The notes: generated from the sequence alone by a model not told the origin. 64,000 nucleotides of DNA from an uncultured Bacteriovoracaceae bacterium (GCA_950054155.1 CATLOT010000001.1:1-64000), one strand, 5' to 3'; numbered from the stretch's first letter, positions 41,858-51,586 are shown. Numbers and translations: made by a program.

Positions 41858-43738
41858 GTGAAGCAAAAGAACACTAAGTCCTTTGATTTTTCTCGATATT
41901 ACCCTCTCTTCTTTACAGTCGTTTTTGTTTTTATTCTTTTCCAATATTCTTTTAGTTCTTTAGAGGCAATCTTTTACGATATTCGTGTAAAGTATGATGT
42001 CGGAATAGGGCAAAGTGAGAATATTATTCTCATTGTGATGGATGAAGAGTCGGATGAGTTTTTAGGCGAAAGTTATCCTTACTCCTATGCTACTCATTAT
42101 CATCTTTTTGAGAAGCTCTCAGCAGATAAGCCTAGAGTAATTAACTATTTTGTAAATCTTCAAGACCCAAGTAATGAAATTGAGAAAGAAAATTTAAGTC
42201 GTTTTAAAGGGTCTATATCATCCTTTATATCAAGCAAGGGTATTTTTCGTTTTGGGACGACAATGGATACCTGGGGGCAACGTCTACCGCCTGAGGATCT
42301 AAGAACATTTGGCTATTCATTGAGTCTTATCAATAAAGATACCAATATCTTTGCAAAAGATTCTGTCGCGAGAAGAGTCATTCTCAATTACAGTGGAGAG
42401 GATAGTCTGCATTTATGGACTGCCAACGAGTATAGAAAGTTTCTGGGGCTTAAGCCGATACCTGCCAAATCTCACATGGGCGCTTACTATCTTAGAGAAG
42501 CTGATGCCACCTTTGCCTTAACAAGATTTTATACGTCCCCTTTAGAATCCAATAAGAAGATTAAGAGAATTCCTTTTCACTCCGTACGAGTGGGTAATTT
42601 TCCAGAGGGATACTTTAAAGATAAAATCGTTTTGATCGGGCCGAGCTATATAAGCAATAGTGAAGACTATGTTTCCACACCTTTTGATAAAGAAAACACA
42701 AGAAGCTCTATCATGGCCCTTCATGGCGTCTTTATTCAGTCACTTATTCAGGGAAAAACAGTCTATAGGGTACCAAGAAAAGTTTCTTATGTTTTATGCG
42801 TCATTATAGCCGTTTTTCTCTCTGTGATGATCTCGTGGCTTAAGCCTACTCATGGTCTTCTCACAACTGTGGCGGTTATGCTTTCGTCACTATTAATAGC
42901 TTATATTCTCTTCGCCGGATTCGGTGTTTGGCTCTACATTTCACACATCGTCCTTTCCGTCTTTGTTGTCTATTACATCTGGGTTCCTTTTAGGGCGATC
43001 GGTGAGTACCAAAGACGTTATGCAATTCAAGAGGAGACGAAGCTCTTAAAAAAGGTAGAGAATTTAAAGCAGAACTTTATTAGTCTTATGAGTCATGATT
43101 TGAAAACGCCTGTGGCAAAGATTGCCGGTTTAACTGACAATATGCTTAATCAAAGGCAGTTCTCTTCTCCAGAGGGGGAGAAAAATCTACGATCGATTGT
43201 GGATTCAACAAAAGAGCTTAATAAGTTTATTACAAGTATTCTCGATCTCACCAAAATTGAATCAAGAAACCTAACACTTAATATGGTGAATAAGGACATT
43301 AATAATACGATTGAAATGGTGGTTAATAACCTAAGGTTTGAGGCAAGTAATACAAATGTAAGAGTTGAAAAAGAACTCGGTCCTTTATATCCCATTCAGT
43401 TTGACCCGAATCTTATGAATAGGGTTCTTTCAAACCTAATTGAGAATGCAATTAAGTATTCTGGAGAGGGTTCCGCCGTTAAAGTAACGACGTGGGATGA
43501 CGAAAAGTGGGTATATATAGAGATAGCTGATAATGGAGTAGGTATCCCGGCTGGAGATATCGAAAATATATTTGAGAAATTTTATCGGGTTAAGAATGAC
43601 GCGAGTCACTCAATCAAGGGAACGGGTTTGGGTCTCTATTTGGTTAAATACTTTGTTGAACTTCACGGGGGAGAAATATCTGTTTCCAGTGAGTTAGGAC
43701 AAGGAACCAAATTTCAGATAAAATTAAAAAATGAATAA
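41858..43738 (+). CDS. CHASE2-domain sensor histidine kinase
   Basis: 626 residues. One N-terminal helix, an extracytoplasmic CHASE2 sensor (about 35-305), then three membrane helices (about 307-380), a short coil, the dimerisation domain with phospho-acceptor H413 in SLMSHDLKTPVAKI, and a full HATPase domain (N box SNLIENAIKYSG, G1 ADNGVGIPAGD, F box FYRV, G2 GTGLGLYLV). Starts at GTG. Pairs with the response regulator 20 bases downstream. The CHASE2 ligand is unknown; co-transcription with LspA/Lgt-like genes suggests envelope or lipoprotein stress. Confidence 0.92.
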   Translation: MKQKNTKSFDFSRYYPLFFTVVFVFILFQYSFSSLEAIFYDIRVKYDVGIGQSENIILIVMDEESDEFLGESYPYSYATHYHLFEKLSADKPRVINYFVNLQDPSNEIEKENLSRFKGSISSFISSKGIFRFGTTMDTWGQRLPPEDLRTFGYSLSLINKDTNIFAKDSVARRVILNYSGEDSLHLWTANEYRKFLGLKPIPAKSHMGAYYLREADATFALTRFYTSPLESNKKIKRIPFHSVRVGNFPEGYFKDKIVLIGPSYISNSEDYVSTPFDKENTRSSIMALHGVFIQSLIQGKTVYRVPRKVSYVLCVIIAVFLSVMISWLKPTHGLLTTVAVMLSSLLIAYILFAGFGVWLYISHIVLSVFVVYYIWVPFRAIGEYQRRYAIQEETKLLKKVENLKQNFISLMSHDLKTPVAKIAGLTDNMLNQRQFSSPEGEKNLRSIVDSTKELNKFITSILDLTKIESRNLTLNMVNKDINNTIEMVVNNLRFEASNTNVRVEKELGPLYPIQFDPNLMNRVLSNLIENAIKYSGEGSAVKVTTWDDEKWVYIEIADNGVGIPAGDIENIFEKFYRVKNDASHSIKGTGLGLYLVKYFVELHGGEISVSSELGQGTKFQIKLKNE

Positions 43739-43758
43739 TCCACTGGTGGGAGAGAAGT

Positions 43759-45252
43759 ATGCATAAGGTATTAGTTGTTGATGATGATAAGGTTTTACAA
43801 GGCTCAGTAAAAGAGGCGCTAGAGTATCATCACTTCTATGTTGAAACTGCTGATAATGGAAAAGAGGCCCTAAATAAAGTGACCTCTGGGCAGTATGACT
43901 TGGTTGTTATGGATGTGAATATGCCAGAGATGGATGGTATTGAAGCGTTAGAGCAAATCAAGAAATATAACCCTTCTATTATTGTTCTTATATTAACGGC
44001 TTATTCTAATGTCGGTGATGCTGTTAAAGCTGTTAAGTTAGGTGCATTCAACTATCTTGAAAAACCCATTACATCAGACAACCTTGTTGCTCTTATAAAG
44101 AGAGCATTAAAGGCAAGAAGTCTTGTAGAGACTTCAAAATTTTCTGCTCCAACCTTGAGCTTAGGAAATGATGACAAATTTGTTGGTGAATCTGATGAAA
44201 TGGTTAAGGTTTTTAATGTCATTTCTAAATTAAGTCAGGTCAACACACCAGTACTTATTAGAGGTGAATCAGGTACTGGTAAGGAACTTGTCGCCAAGGC
44301 AATTCATTACAACGGACCTCGAAAAGATGAGCGTTTCGTTACAATCAATTTGGCAGCGGTGCCAGATAACTTGATTGAATCAGAGCTCTTTGGTCATGAG
44401 AAGGGAGCCTTTACCGGAGCATCTGAAAGAAAAATTGGTAAGTTTCAGTACGCAGATGGGGGAACCATTTTTCTCGATGAAATTGGAGATATTAGTGCGA
44501 CGATGCAGGTTAAGCTTCTAAGAGTTCTCCAAGAGAAAAGTTTCACACCTGTTGGATCAAACCGAGACGTAAAGGTTGATGTTCGTGTTATTGCAGCATC
44601 ACATAAGCCGTTTGAGGAGATGATCAAAGATGGCTCATTCAGAGAAGACTTATTTTATCGTTTAAATGTCTTACCAGTTTACCTTCCTCCGTTAAGGGAA
44701 AGAATCTCTGATATCCCCCACCTCATTGACTATTATGTAAGCTACTTTAACAGCATTCATAATCTTGAAATCAAGGGACCGAATGAAGAGGCGTTAAATT
44801 TACTGTCTCACTATACATGGCCTGGGAATATTAGAGAGCTTAGAAATGTCATTGAGCACGCATTCATTATAGAGTCTACTGATCATATACGACCTTCTTC
44901 ACTTCCGGAGTCAGTTCGAAAAGGAACTCGACAAGAGGGAGCTAATTCAGATTCGGAAGATGAAACAAGCCGAATTGATTTCAAAGGAATTAGAGAGTCT
45001 GTTCTCGATAGAGACATGAGTGATGAAGATGTAAATCAGTATCAATTCACTTTTGCTCAGGTAACCGAAGATAATGATATCAAAATGGACTTTCAGGTTG
45101 CGAAAGATCTTTTTGAGAAGGAATTTATTGTTCAAGCTTTAAAGCTTAATAAGGGCAAGATTAATCAAACTGCACTTAAGGCCAATATTCCAAAGAAGAC
45201 ACTCTTAAGAAAAATTGAAAAGTACGAGATTAACCCGAAAGAATATTACTGA
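43759..45252 (+). CDS. NtrC-family sigma-54 response regulator
   Basis: 497 residues: receiver domain (acidic pocket D8-D10, phosphorylated D52 in VMDVNMPEMDG, K102), AAA+ domain with Walker A GESGTGKE (169-176), sigma-54-contacting GAFTGA (216-221) and FLDEIGD, and a C-terminal Fis-type helix-turn-helix (KGKINQTALKANIPKKTLLRK). All catalytic and contact residues are intact. Its target promoters must be of the -24/-12 kind; the only one seen in this window is at 28632. GGGAGAGA precedes the ATG. Confidence 0.95.
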   Translation: MHKVLVVDDDKVLQGSVKEALEYHHFYVETADNGKEALNKVTSGQYDLVVMDVNMPEMDGIEALEQIKKYNPSIIVLILTAYSNVGDAVKAVKLGAFNYLEKPITSDNLVALIKRALKARSLVETSKFSAPTLSLGNDDKFVGESDEMVKVFNVISKLSQVNTPVLIRGESGTGKELVAKAIHYNGPRKDERFVTINLAAVPDNLIESELFGHEKGAFTGASERKIGKFQYADGGTIFLDEIGDISATMQVKLLRVLQEKSFTPVGSNRDVKVDVRVIAASHKPFEEMIKDGSFREDLFYRLNVLPVYLPPLRERISDIPHLIDYYVSYFNSIHNLEIKGPNEEALNLLSHYTWPGNIRELRNVIEHAFIIESTDHIRPSSLPESVRKGTRQEGANSDSEDETSRIDFKGIRESVLDRDMSDEDVNQYQFTFAQVTEDNDIKMDFQVAKDLFEKEFIVQALKLNKGKINQTALKANIPKKTLLRKIEKYEINPKEYY

Positions 45253-45728
45253 TGAATAATATATGGAAATATAGCCTCGTTTTGGCTTTTTCCATCATTC
45301 TTGATCAACTGCTTAAGGGAACGGCACAAAGTCTAATCTCCATGGAGGGTGGCTTTCATCCTATAAGTGATTCCTTTCTCTTCGTGAGAGAGTCTAATGC
45401 AGGTTTAATTTTTGGTTTTCGCGCTTTCTTTGATTTAGAGACTTTGAATACCTTTTCCTGGATAGTGACTCTCATTTTTATTATTCACTTTCTGAGAAGA
45501 ATTGTTTTTTACCGTAATCGTTCCCCGATAAGAGGTTGGGGTTATACCTTACTCTTAATGGGCTTCTTTTCCTCATGGCTTGACCGCTATTCTCAGGGAA
45601 GTACTCTGGATTATTTAGGGCTTAAGCTAGGTGAATATACTCTCACTTTCAGTGTTGGTGACATCTCAAGTGCACTAGGGGCGTTGATTCTAATGACAAC
45701 AATCTCTAAAAGAGTGACAGTAAAGTGA
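45252..45728 (+). CDS. Divergent signal peptidase II (LspA-like)
   Basis: 158 residues with four membrane helices. LspA cleaves lipoprotein signal peptides using two aspartates. Here LDRYSQGSTLDYL and FSVGDIS keep both catalytic aspartates, but the conserved asparagines of GN..DR and FN.AD are both serine. DQLLKG near the N terminus matches the family's DQ..K. Probably active, perhaps with changed specificity. The start shares a base with the regulator stop (TGATG). Confidence 0.75.
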   Translation: MNNIWKYSLVLAFSIILDQLLKGTAQSLISMEGGFHPISDSFLFVRESNAGLIFGFRAFFDLETLNTFSWIVTLIFIIHFLRRIVFYRNRSPIRGWGYTLLLMGFFSSWLDRYSQGSTLDYLGLKLGEYTLTFSVGDISSALGALILMTTISKRVTVK

Positions 45729-46459
45729 AGCCTATCCTTTTTCACCTTTTGCATGAACCCATTTATAGTTATCCCTTGTTAATGGGATTGGGATGGGGAG
45801 TTGGTTACAATATAACAGCGTCCTTATGGTCTCAGGCCAAGCTACCAGAAAAAGTCCTTAAGGCTTTCTTTATCTTAACCTTTGTCATTGCATGGATAGG
45901 AGCTAAAGCTTTCTTTTTAATATTCTCTGCCCCTGAGAAGGCCTTGGACTATTCAAAAGAAATAAACTTTTGGATGGGAGGGGGCTTCGTTTTCTATGGC
46001 GGTCTCGTTTTTGCCGGACTCTTTGCCGTTCTTTTTTTTAAATTCCAGAAAGGCCTTGACCTTTCTCACCTCGGGCTTGTCACACCTGGAGTCGCTCTTG
46101 GACATGCAATAGGAAGAGTTGGCTGTTTACTCGCAGGTTGTTGCTTTGGTGATCAGTGTGACCTTCCAATAGCGATAACAGTTAATGGCCTCTCAAGACA
46201 TCCTGTCCAAATCTATGAGTCAATTGGCCTAGTCGTTATTTTTTTCATCTTAAAGTGGCTCTGGAAAAAGAGAAGAGATCCTCTGATGATGTTAAGCAGC
46301 TATATGCTTTCGTATTCAACATTGAGAATGATCAATGAGTTTTTTCGTGGTGATTCTATACGCGGAATCCACTACGGGCTTTCAACCTCACAGTGGGTAA
46401 GTGTTGTCATTTTTATAATGGGGACTGTCGTTCACTTTAAAGCGATTAAGGAATCTTAG
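45725..46459 (+). CDS. Lgt-like prolipoprotein diacylglyceryl transferase
   Basis: 244 residues, about seven membrane helices. The Lgt signature region is present as GHAIGRVGCLLAGCCFGDQCDLP, with HPVQIYES and the C-terminal RMINEFFRGD, but GRIGNF is GRVGCL and the FHGG histidine is a tyrosine (VFYGGL). This is the divergent Lgt subtype with a Cys-rich loop. It may modify lipoproteins or a related substrate. The GTG start overlaps lspA by 4 bases (GTGA). Its stop overlaps the convergent ferredoxin gene. Confidence 0.78.
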   Translation: MKPILFHLLHEPIYSYPLLMGLGWGVGYNITASLWSQAKLPEKVLKAFFILTFVIAWIGAKAFFLIFSAPEKALDYSKEINFWMGGGFVFYGGLVFAGLFAVLFFKFQKGLDLSHLGLVTPGVALGHAIGRVGCLLAGCCFGDQCDLPIAITVNGLSRHPVQIYESIGLVVIFFILKWLWKKRRDPLMMLSSYMLSYSTLRMINEFFRGDSIRGIHYGLSTSQWVSVVIFIMGTVVHFKAIKES

Positions 46460-46923
46460 GCGGACTCTTCACTACCTTCATCAGACTTTGGTGGCTCTAA
46501 ACTAATATTCTCTTTTTCGAGAACGTCAGCTAGTTTTCCTTGTGTCATATAAAGGTTGGAGCTAAGGGTTTCGTTACCCCATGCGATGAAAGAGTCATTA
46601 TGCTCGTACATGGTGATAGTTTCCCAAGGGCAATCTTGAGAGCAGTTTTGACAGCCGATACAGCGAGCAATATCAATTTCTACCATTTGTCTAAAGCCAG
46701 GGTTTGAAGCATCCGGCCCAGGAACAAGCTCGATTGAGTCAACAGGACAGCCTGCGATACATACCTCACAGCCTGTACAACCACTTTGGTGAACAACAGC
46801 AATGAGCTTAGGCGGCTTTTTCCCTTTTCTTTTAGGCTTTAGTCGCGCTGTGTGAAAGGGATTTTCAACTAAAACTTCTCTTTCATCAATGTGTTCACTC
46901 ATAACAGAACCCTGTTTATTCAA
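46456..46923 (-). CDS. 2[4Fe-4S] ferredoxin-type protein
   Basis: 155 residues. A basic N-terminal part (to about 45) is followed by two cluster motifs, CTGCEVCIAGCP and CIGCQNCSQDCP, in a NapF/NuoI-like arrangement, and an acidic C-terminal tail. Probably an electron carrier or the iron-sulfur subunit of an oxidoreductase encoded elsewhere. Overlaps the Lgt-like gene tail to tail by 4 bases. Confidence 0.82.
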   Translation of the reverse strand: MNKQGSVMSEHIDEREVLVENPFHTARLKPKRKGKKPPKLIAVVHQSGCTGCEVCIAGCPVDSIELVPGPDASNPGFRQMVEIDIARCIGCQNCSQDCPWETITMYEHNDSFIAWGNETLSSNLYMTQGKLADVLEKENISLEPPKSDEGSEESA

Positions 46924-47037
46924 TTGCTTAAGAGCATTCTAATACAATGAACGCGTCTCACAAAGCAATTTTGCTTGGACTTTTTTTTTAAGCTATATTG
47001 GCTGAGCTGTAAATATCCATAATTTCAAGGTTTGAAA

Positions 47038-50000
47038 ATGAAAAAACTTCGCTTTGTAACGGCTGCCAGTCTATTTGATGGCCACGACGTGTCAATTAAT
47101 ATTATGAGAAGACTCCTCCAGAGTAAGGGTGTGGAAGTGATCCATCTTGGTCATAACCGATCTGCTCAAGAGGTTGTCGACGCTTGTCTACAAGAAGATG
47201 CCCACGCGGTAGCTCTGTCGTCTTACCAGGGCGGTCATATGGAGTATTTCACCTATATTAGAGAGCTTCTTAACGAAGCAGGTGCCACCAATGTGAGAAT
47301 GTTTGGAGGCGGCGGAGGCGTGATTACGCCATCAGAGATCAAAGAACTTCACAAGCGTGGAATTAATAAAATCTATTCTCCAGAAGACGGAATGAAGCTC
47401 GGTCTAACGGGAATTATTGATGACATGATTGAAAGATCGACTTTCGATACAACAGAAAATGTAGACTTCTCAAAACTTGCAAGCACCCCTCTCGCGGCGA
47501 CTCAAATTTCTAAAGTTATTAGTCACATTGAAAATAGTGGTGAAGCACCTTTTGATTTTAAAGAAAAGAATATTCCCGTCCTTGGTATTACCGGGACCGG
47601 TGGAGCGGGTAAATCTTCACTTATTGATGAGCTCCTTCTTCGTTTTCATCGTTATTACAAGGATGCGAAGATTGCTTTGATTTCAGTCGATCCGACTAAG
47701 AAGAAAACTCAAGGAGCCCTTCTCGGTGATCGGATTCGCTTGGGGTCGGCTTCTTACGATCAGTTCTTTATTCGCTCATTAGCGACGAGAGAATCAAAAA
47801 CCGAATTAAGTCCTCAGATCAAGAAAGTCGTATCTTTTTTAAAGTCTCAAGACTTTACTTTCATTCTTGTTGAAACGTCTGGGATTGGTCAGGCGTCAGA
47901 TGAAATTACACAAGTTGCTGATAAGTGCATCTATGTTATGACTCCTGAGTATGGTGCAGCTACGCAACTTGAAAAAATTGAAATGCTTGAGTCCGCCGAC
48001 TTCATCGTCCTCAATAAATTTGAAAAGCCACGTTCTGAGGATGCTATCCGCGATATTAGAAAGCAGTATCGTCGTAATCATGAACTCTTTGCAGGGCACC
48101 CAGGATCACCTGAAGATGATGAGCTTCCAGTTTTTGGGACGATGGCCTCGAAGTTTAATGATAGCGGTGTGAATGCACTCTTCTTTGAATTGGCAAAGTC
48201 GTTAGATTTTGACGTAGAGCCGGTTAAAGAATTACCACTTGAAAAGTTACCAAGTAGAAAAGGTAGCATTATTCCTCCAGAGCGAACGCTATACTTAAGA
48301 GATATCGCAAAGACTTGCCGCGACTATAATAATGAAACGACAAGAAGAGTAGAGCTTTTAAAAGACTATGAAGCGCTTAAAAAAGCATGTGAGCTTGTAC
48401 CTGAAAATGGTGATCTCAAGACTAAGCTTGAAGAGGTTACTAAAGACCTTGGTGAAGATGCTGTAAAAGAAGCTGAAGAATTTTTTAAAACAAGAGATGA
48501 GTATAAATCTGGTGAATTCTCTTACACAGTTCGAAACAAAGAAATAAAAGTTCAAACTCTAACAGAGTCATTAAGTGGCAATAAAATAAGTCGTGTCGCT
48601 TTACCTCAAATGAGCTCGATGGCTGATATTCATCGCTATCAGCGTTCATGTAATATCCCAGGTTTCTTTCCCTATGGTGCTGGAATCTTCCCTTTTAAAA
48701 GAGCAGATGAAGAGCCCAAGAGGATGTTTGCAGGAGAGGGCGGACCCTGGAGAACCAATAAACGATTTCATTACCTGTCAAAAGATGACCCGGCCAAGAG
48801 ACTGTCGACAGCTTTTGATTCTGTAACTCTTTACGGTGAAGACCCAGATGAGAGACCTGATATTTTTGGTAAAATTGGTGAGGCCGGTGTTTCCATAGCG
48901 ACTCTTGATGACATGCAAGCGCTCTATGATGGATTTGATCTCACTAGTCCTAATACGTCAGTCTCAATGACAATTAATGGTCCAGCACCAATTATTCTAG
49001 CTCTCTACATGAACACTGCAATTAAGCAAAAACTAAGTGAAGATGACTTCTGGAATGAAGAGAAACGCACGGAGATAATGCGTCAGGTTCGAGGTACTGT
49101 TCAAGCCGATATCCTAAAGGAAGATCAAGCTCAGAACACTTGTATTTTTTCTCTTGAGTTTAGCTTAAAGCTCATGGGTGATATCCAAGAGTACTTTTGT
49201 AGAAACGCTATTAAGAATTATTATTCAGTCTCAATTAGTGGTTACCATATTGCTGAAGCTGGAGCTAACCCTATCACTCAAACGGCATTCACCCTTTCAA
49301 ATGGATTCACCTTCGTCGAATACTATTTAAGTCGCGGGATGAATATTGATGACTTTGCAACAAACCTAAGTTTCTTTTTCAGTAATGGCCTTGACCCAGA
49401 GTACTCAGTGATTGGACGAGTTGCTCGAAAGATTTGGGCTGTGACGATGAGGGATAAATACGGTGCAAACGATAAGTCGCAAAAATTTAAATACCATATA
49501 CAAACCTCGGGTCGTTCTCTTCATGCCCAAGAGATTGACTTCAACGATATCCGTACAACACTTCAGGCCTATCTTGCTCTAAGCGATAACTGTAATAGTC
49601 TCCATACAAATGCTTATGATGAGGCGATCACTACGCCTACGGAAGAATCAGTGAGAAGGGCGATGGCCATTCAAATGATTATTAATCGTGAATTCGGTCT
49701 CAATAAAACAGATAATCCAATGCAGGGCTCTTACCTTATTGAAGAGCTTTCTAATATTGTTGAAGAAGCGATTCTCACAGAATTTGAAAGAATTTCTGAC
49801 AAGGGAGGCGTTCTAGGAGCAATGGAGAGTATGTACCAAAGAGGGAAAATCCAAGAGGAGTCCCTTCATTATGAAACTCTCAAAGACTCTGGCGAAATGC
49901 CAATCATAGGTGTGAACACATATCTCTCTCCAGATATCGAAGAACAAATGCAACAAGAGATTGAAATTTCAAGATGTTCTAATGAAGAAAAGCAAGAGCA

Positions 50001-50193
50001 AATCACAAGACTCAATGCTTTCAAAGATAAGAACAAAGATAAGTCGGCACAGGCCTTAGAAGACCTCAAAAGTGCGGTTCTCGCTGATAAGAATGTTTTC
50101 GAAGAGCTTCTAAAGACAGTTAATTATTGTTCTCTTGGTGAGATTACGAATCTTCTGTTTGAAGTCGGTGGTCGCTATAGAAGGAATATGTAA
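47038..50193 (+). CDS. icmF: Fused isobutyryl-CoA mutase IcmF
   Basis: Adenosylcobalamin enzyme that interconverts isobutyryl-CoA and n-butyryl-CoA. 1051 residues in the IcmF order: B12-binding domain with FDGHDVSIN (His near residue 17), a MeaI-type GTPase chaperone with P-loop GITGTGGAGKSS (about 183-194), a linker and the substrate-binding barrel (GFFPYGAGIFPFKR, RMFAGEGGPWRTNKRFHYLS). These match IcmF rather than methylmalonyl-CoA mutase. The ATG at 47038 has AAGG 7 bases upstream; the TTG two codons before is too close. The next gene makes its cofactor. Confidence 0.93.
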   Translation: MKKLRFVTAASLFDGHDVSINIMRRLLQSKGVEVIHLGHNRSAQEVVDACLQEDAHAVALSSYQGGHMEYFTYIRELLNEAGATNVRMFGGGGGVITPSEIKELHKRGINKIYSPEDGMKLGLTGIIDDMIERSTFDTTENVDFSKLASTPLAATQISKVISHIENSGEAPFDFKEKNIPVLGITGTGGAGKSSLIDELLLRFHRYYKDAKIALISVDPTKKKTQGALLGDRIRLGSASYDQFFIRSLATRESKTELSPQIKKVVSFLKSQDFTFILVETSGIGQASDEITQVADKCIYVMTPEYGAATQLEKIEMLESADFIVLNKFEKPRSEDAIRDIRKQYRRNHELFAGHPGSPEDDELPVFGTMASKFNDSGVNALFFELAKSLDFDVEPVKELPLEKLPSRKGSIIPPERTLYLRDIAKTCRDYNNETTRRVELLKDYEALKKACELVPENGDLKTKLEEVTKDLGEDAVKEAEEFFKTRDEYKSGEFSYTVRNKEIKVQTLTESLSGNKISRVALPQMSSMADIHRYQRSCNIPGFFPYGAGIFPFKRADEEPKRMFAGEGGPWRTNKRFHYLSKDDPAKRLSTAFDSVTLYGEDPDERPDIFGKIGEAGVSIATLDDMQALYDGFDLTSPNTSVSMTINGPAPIILALYMNTAIKQKLSEDDFWNEEKRTEIMRQVRGTVQADILKEDQAQNTCIFSLEFSLKLMGDIQEYFCRNAIKNYYSVSISGYHIAEAGANPITQTAFTLSNGFTFVEYYLSRGMNIDDFATNLSFFFSNGLDPEYSVIGRVARKIWAVTMRDKYGANDKSQKFKYHIQTSGRSLHAQEIDFNDIRTTLQAYLALSDNCNSLHTNAYDEAITTPTEESVRRAMAIQMIINREFGLNKTDNPMQGSYLIEELSNIVEEAILTEFERISDKGGVLGAMESMYQRGKIQEESLHYETLKDSGEMPIIGVNTYLSPDIEEQMQQEIEISRCSNEEKQEQITRLNAFKDKNKDKSAQALEDLKSAVLADKNVFEELLKTVNYCSLGEITNLLFEVGGRYRRNM

Positions 50194-50765
50194 TGACGGA
50201 GAAGTCGAAGGTTTATACAAAAGGCGGAGACCGGGGCGAAACTGGTCTGGTGGGTGGAACACGAGTCTCCAAGTCAGATCAACGAATTGATCTCTATGGT
50301 GAAGTCGATGAGTTAAATTCTTGGGTTGGTGTTGTTGTGTCTCATTTGGATAATAAACTCTTTATTAATGAGATAGAGTCGTTAAAGACAATTCAGAATC
50401 TTCTTTTTGATTTGGGGAGTAATCTTGCTTGTGAAGCCGAGAAAAGAAAGGCTTTCAAGTTACCGGCAATAAAGGAAAAAAGCATTAGTAACATAGAATT
50501 GGCAATTGATCGCTTGGACTCGGAATGTCCCAAGCTCACCAACTTCATTCTTCCAGGTGGAGGGGCAGCCGCAAGCTTCCTTCACCTCAGTAGAACCGTT
50601 TGCCGAAAGGTTGAGAGAAAGCTCATTCAGTATCAAAAGACTACTGGTGAGGAGCTTCCTGAAAATAGTGTTAAATTTATAAATAGATTGAGTGATTTCT
50701 TCTTTGTCCTCTCTCGCTATGTAAACTTGAAAATGGGAGAGAGTGAAGTTTTGTGGAAGCCGTAG
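50193..50765 (+). CDS. Cob(I)alamin adenosyltransferase, PduO type
   Basis: Transfers the adenosyl group of ATP to cob(I)alamin to give coenzyme B12. 190 residues with KVYTKGGDRGETGL (ATP-binding N terminus), DELNSWVG, FILPGGGAAASFLHLSRTVCRKVER and ENSVKFINRLSDFFFVLSRY. Starts on the last base of icmF (TAATG), so cofactor supply is coupled to mutase synthesis. Ends 3 bases before the convergent FHA gene. Confidence 0.95.
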   Translation: MTEKSKVYTKGGDRGETGLVGGTRVSKSDQRIDLYGEVDELNSWVGVVVSHLDNKLFINEIESLKTIQNLLFDLGSNLACEAEKRKAFKLPAIKEKSISNIELAIDRLDSECPKLTNFILPGGGAAASFLHLSRTVCRKVERKLIQYQKTTGEELPENSVKFINRLSDFFFVLSRYVNLKMGESEVLWKP

Positions 50766-50768
50766 GTC

Positions 50769-51446
50769 CTATTTTTTAAAAAGGCCTTTTAATTTATTCA
50801 CGAGACCAGCATCTTCTTTTTCTTTTGAGGCCTCTTTAACGGAACCTCTTTTCTTTTTGCTCTTTTTCTTTTCTTTTTTGAGGAACTCACTCGCTTCTTT
50901 TAATTCGTTGTGTTCGTCAATCGTAGTTGCAGCAGTTCTTGTGTGATCCTCTTGGGAAGCCTCAAGGACATCACTGCCGGTATCTTCCTGTTCTTTCTTT
51001 TGACGAATCTTAGCGAGTAAGTTCTTTTGTTTGACGTGCCCGAACTCATCTTCTTCATAGTCATCAACGCCTTCAACTTGTGCACCCATTTTGACAAAGG
51101 TTACATTCGTTCTTTCATAATCTCTTTTATGAAGGCCAAGTTCTTTTGCGGACATGTCACTATCATCAAGCTGGAGAGAGACCTTACCAATTTGAACAAA
51201 GTCATCAAGATAAAGGTAAGATTCATCTATTTTTGACCCGTTAAGGTAAGTACCGTTGGTCGTACCAAGGTCTTTAAGAACGACGCGAAAGTCATCATTT
51301 ATTTTTATAGCTAAGTGCCTACCGCTGACCATATTGTCATCGAGTGTTTTGTGACACTTGCTTGAGCGACCGAGGATAAAAGGTTTGGAAGTGAGTCTGA
51401 CCCTCTCTTCGCTACTTTCGTCTTTTATAATTAAAAAAATTGCCAT
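50769..51446 (-). CDS. FHA-domain protein with charged Lys-rich tail
   Basis: 225 residues from the ATG at 51446 (AGGTGA upstream; a start 6 codons earlier has no SD). The forkhead-associated domain (about 3-95) keeps the phosphothreonine-binding residues LGRSSKC, SGRHLAI and LGTTNGTYLNG. The remainder is charged, includes KKEKKKSKKKRG, and ends VNKLKGLFKK. Probably recognises a phosphorylated partner; no Ser/Thr kinase gene is in the window. Confidence 0.85.
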   Translation of the reverse strand: MAIFLIIKDESSEERVRLTSKPFILGRSSKCHKTLDDNMVSGRHLAIKINDDFRVVLKDLGTTNGTYLNGSKIDESYLYLDDFVQIGKVSLQLDDSDMSAKELGLHKRDYERTNVTFVKMGAQVEGVDDYEEDEFGHVKQKNLLAKIRQKKEQEDTGSDVLEASQEDHTRTAATTIDEHNELKEASEFLKKEKKKSKKKRGSVKEASKEKEDAGLVNKLKGLFKK

Positions 51447-51501
51447 ATGTTCACCTAATTTCAATATTATAGGATTATTTGGTCTGTGTAAAAATAGGTT
51501 C

Positions 51502-51530
51502 TTGGTCTACTTCAAATTTGCCGGTATTAT
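51502..51530 (+). promoter_or_regulatory. Candidate promoter for erpA-ygfZ
   Basis: TTGGTC (51502-51507), 17-base spacer, TATTAT (51525-51530), about 55 bases before the erpA ATG. No IscR-like site was recognised. Confidence 0.4.
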
Positions 51531-51586
51531 AGAGGTGTTGTAAATAGGTCAAGAAAAGACGTATTTTAAGGAACGGTGGCAATTAT

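Noticed and set aside
46963-46989. Terminator hairpin AAGCA/TGCTT followed by nine T upstream of icmF
   Set aside because: The stem is only five or six bases with almost no loop, and four bases separate it from the T run; too weak to call.
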